Shown in pieces: positions 63,902 through 64,000 of a DNA stretch of 64,000 bases. The notes beneath the pieces were generated by a model. The model was given only the letters and a program-made list of their open reading frames with translations. It made no database searches and was not told the DNA's origin. The stretch is taken from positions 23,479 through 87,478 of the forward strand of contig NZ_QHLI01000004.1 of the NCBI RefSeq assembly GCF_006864425.1. Direction: 5' to 3'. The position numbers and the translations under genes are program-made. Position 1 is the stretch's first letter. Every line of letters begins with the position of its first letter. This stretch comes from Campylobacter troglodytis. GTDB taxonomy: Bacteria; Campylobacterota; Campylobacteria; Campylobacterales; Campylobacteraceae.

Positions 63902-64000
63902 GGCTCAAGACAAGTTAAACTCAAATAAAATAGTCTTAAATTATGATTTACAAAGTGCAAAACAAGTGTAAATCTGTTTAAAAATTTCAAAGGCTAAATT
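63902..64000 (+). mobile_element. Start of another IS1595-type copy, cut by the window end
   Basis: GGCTCAAGACAAGTTAAACTCAAATAAA matches the transposase 5' end of the 8942 element (reverse complement of 9555-9582) for about 45 bp, including TCTTAAATTATGATT. It abuts the previous copy, so it probably inserted into that copy's 3' part. Confidence 0.65.

Overview
The window is AT-rich chromosomal DNA from a member of the Campylobacterota, most likely a Campylobacter species. The support is the tRNA-Thr/Tyr/Gly/Thr-tuf-rpmG-tRNA-Trp-secE-nusG-rplKAJL-rpoB-rpoC block, separate but overlapping rpoB and rpoC, a PorA/MOMP-like porin, a Cj1365c-like S8 autotransporter, and small conserved neighbourhoods I know from C. 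jejuni (hemN with an Fe-S oxidoreductase; uvrB, two small genes, a pilin-like gene and priA). The species cannot be named from this alone. No rRNA operon, CRISPR array or complete prophage is visible.

Layout. 0.5-9 kb: a TRL-like lipoprotein, pstS behind a pho-box-like promoter, a PiT phosphate permease, the hemN/Fe-S pair, a UPF0763 gene and a Ppx/GppA phosphatase. 8.9-11.2 kb: three decayed IS1595-type elements in a row. 11.2-26.7 kb: yaaA, then the translation and transcription block from the tRNA cluster to rpoC. 26.7-36.9 kb: IS remnants, the autotransporter protease, ald with an NSS transporter, a catalytically degenerate dihydroorotase-like gene and a DUF4156 lipoprotein. 37.1-38.0 kb: a HEPN-domain gene divergent from a GC-rich, foldable element that looks like a small RNA. 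38-49 kb: uvrB to priA, a stomatin/NfeD pair, dcuC, luxS and an ATPase with a winged helix. 49.8-50.9 kb: rplT and rpmI. 51.2-58.6 kb: a surface polymer module (TagD-like cytidylyltransferase, LicD-like protein, TPR protein, TagF-like/GT4 fusion). 60.2-62.6 kb: porA and a small exported protein. 63.1-64 kb: two more IS copies.

Themes. The ribosomal and RNA polymerase genes form a near-continuous operon with hairpins between cistrons. Metabolism looks microaerobic/asaccharolytic: anaerobic haem synthesis, C4-dicarboxylate exchange, probable alanine uptake and deamination, phosphate scavenging. Intergenic DNA is unusually long and full of repeats: decayed IS1595 copies of two terminal-repeat subfamilies, GTCATTGCGAG/CAGAATGACA-type palindromic repeats, AAATTCAC-rich tracts, and A/T homopolymers of 14-21 nt beside promoters. 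The same repeat material has entered reading frames. The TagF-like gene carries nine in-frame copies of a palindromic repeat, and the LicD-like and dihydroorotase-like genes carry Asn/Ser/Gln-rich inserts.

Strongest leads: (1) the HEPN gene with its divergent putative structured RNA, a candidate RNA-controlled toxin or defence locus; (2) the repeat-invaded glycosyltransferase; (3) the G11 tract, where loss of one G would fuse the TPR protein to that glycosyltransferase.
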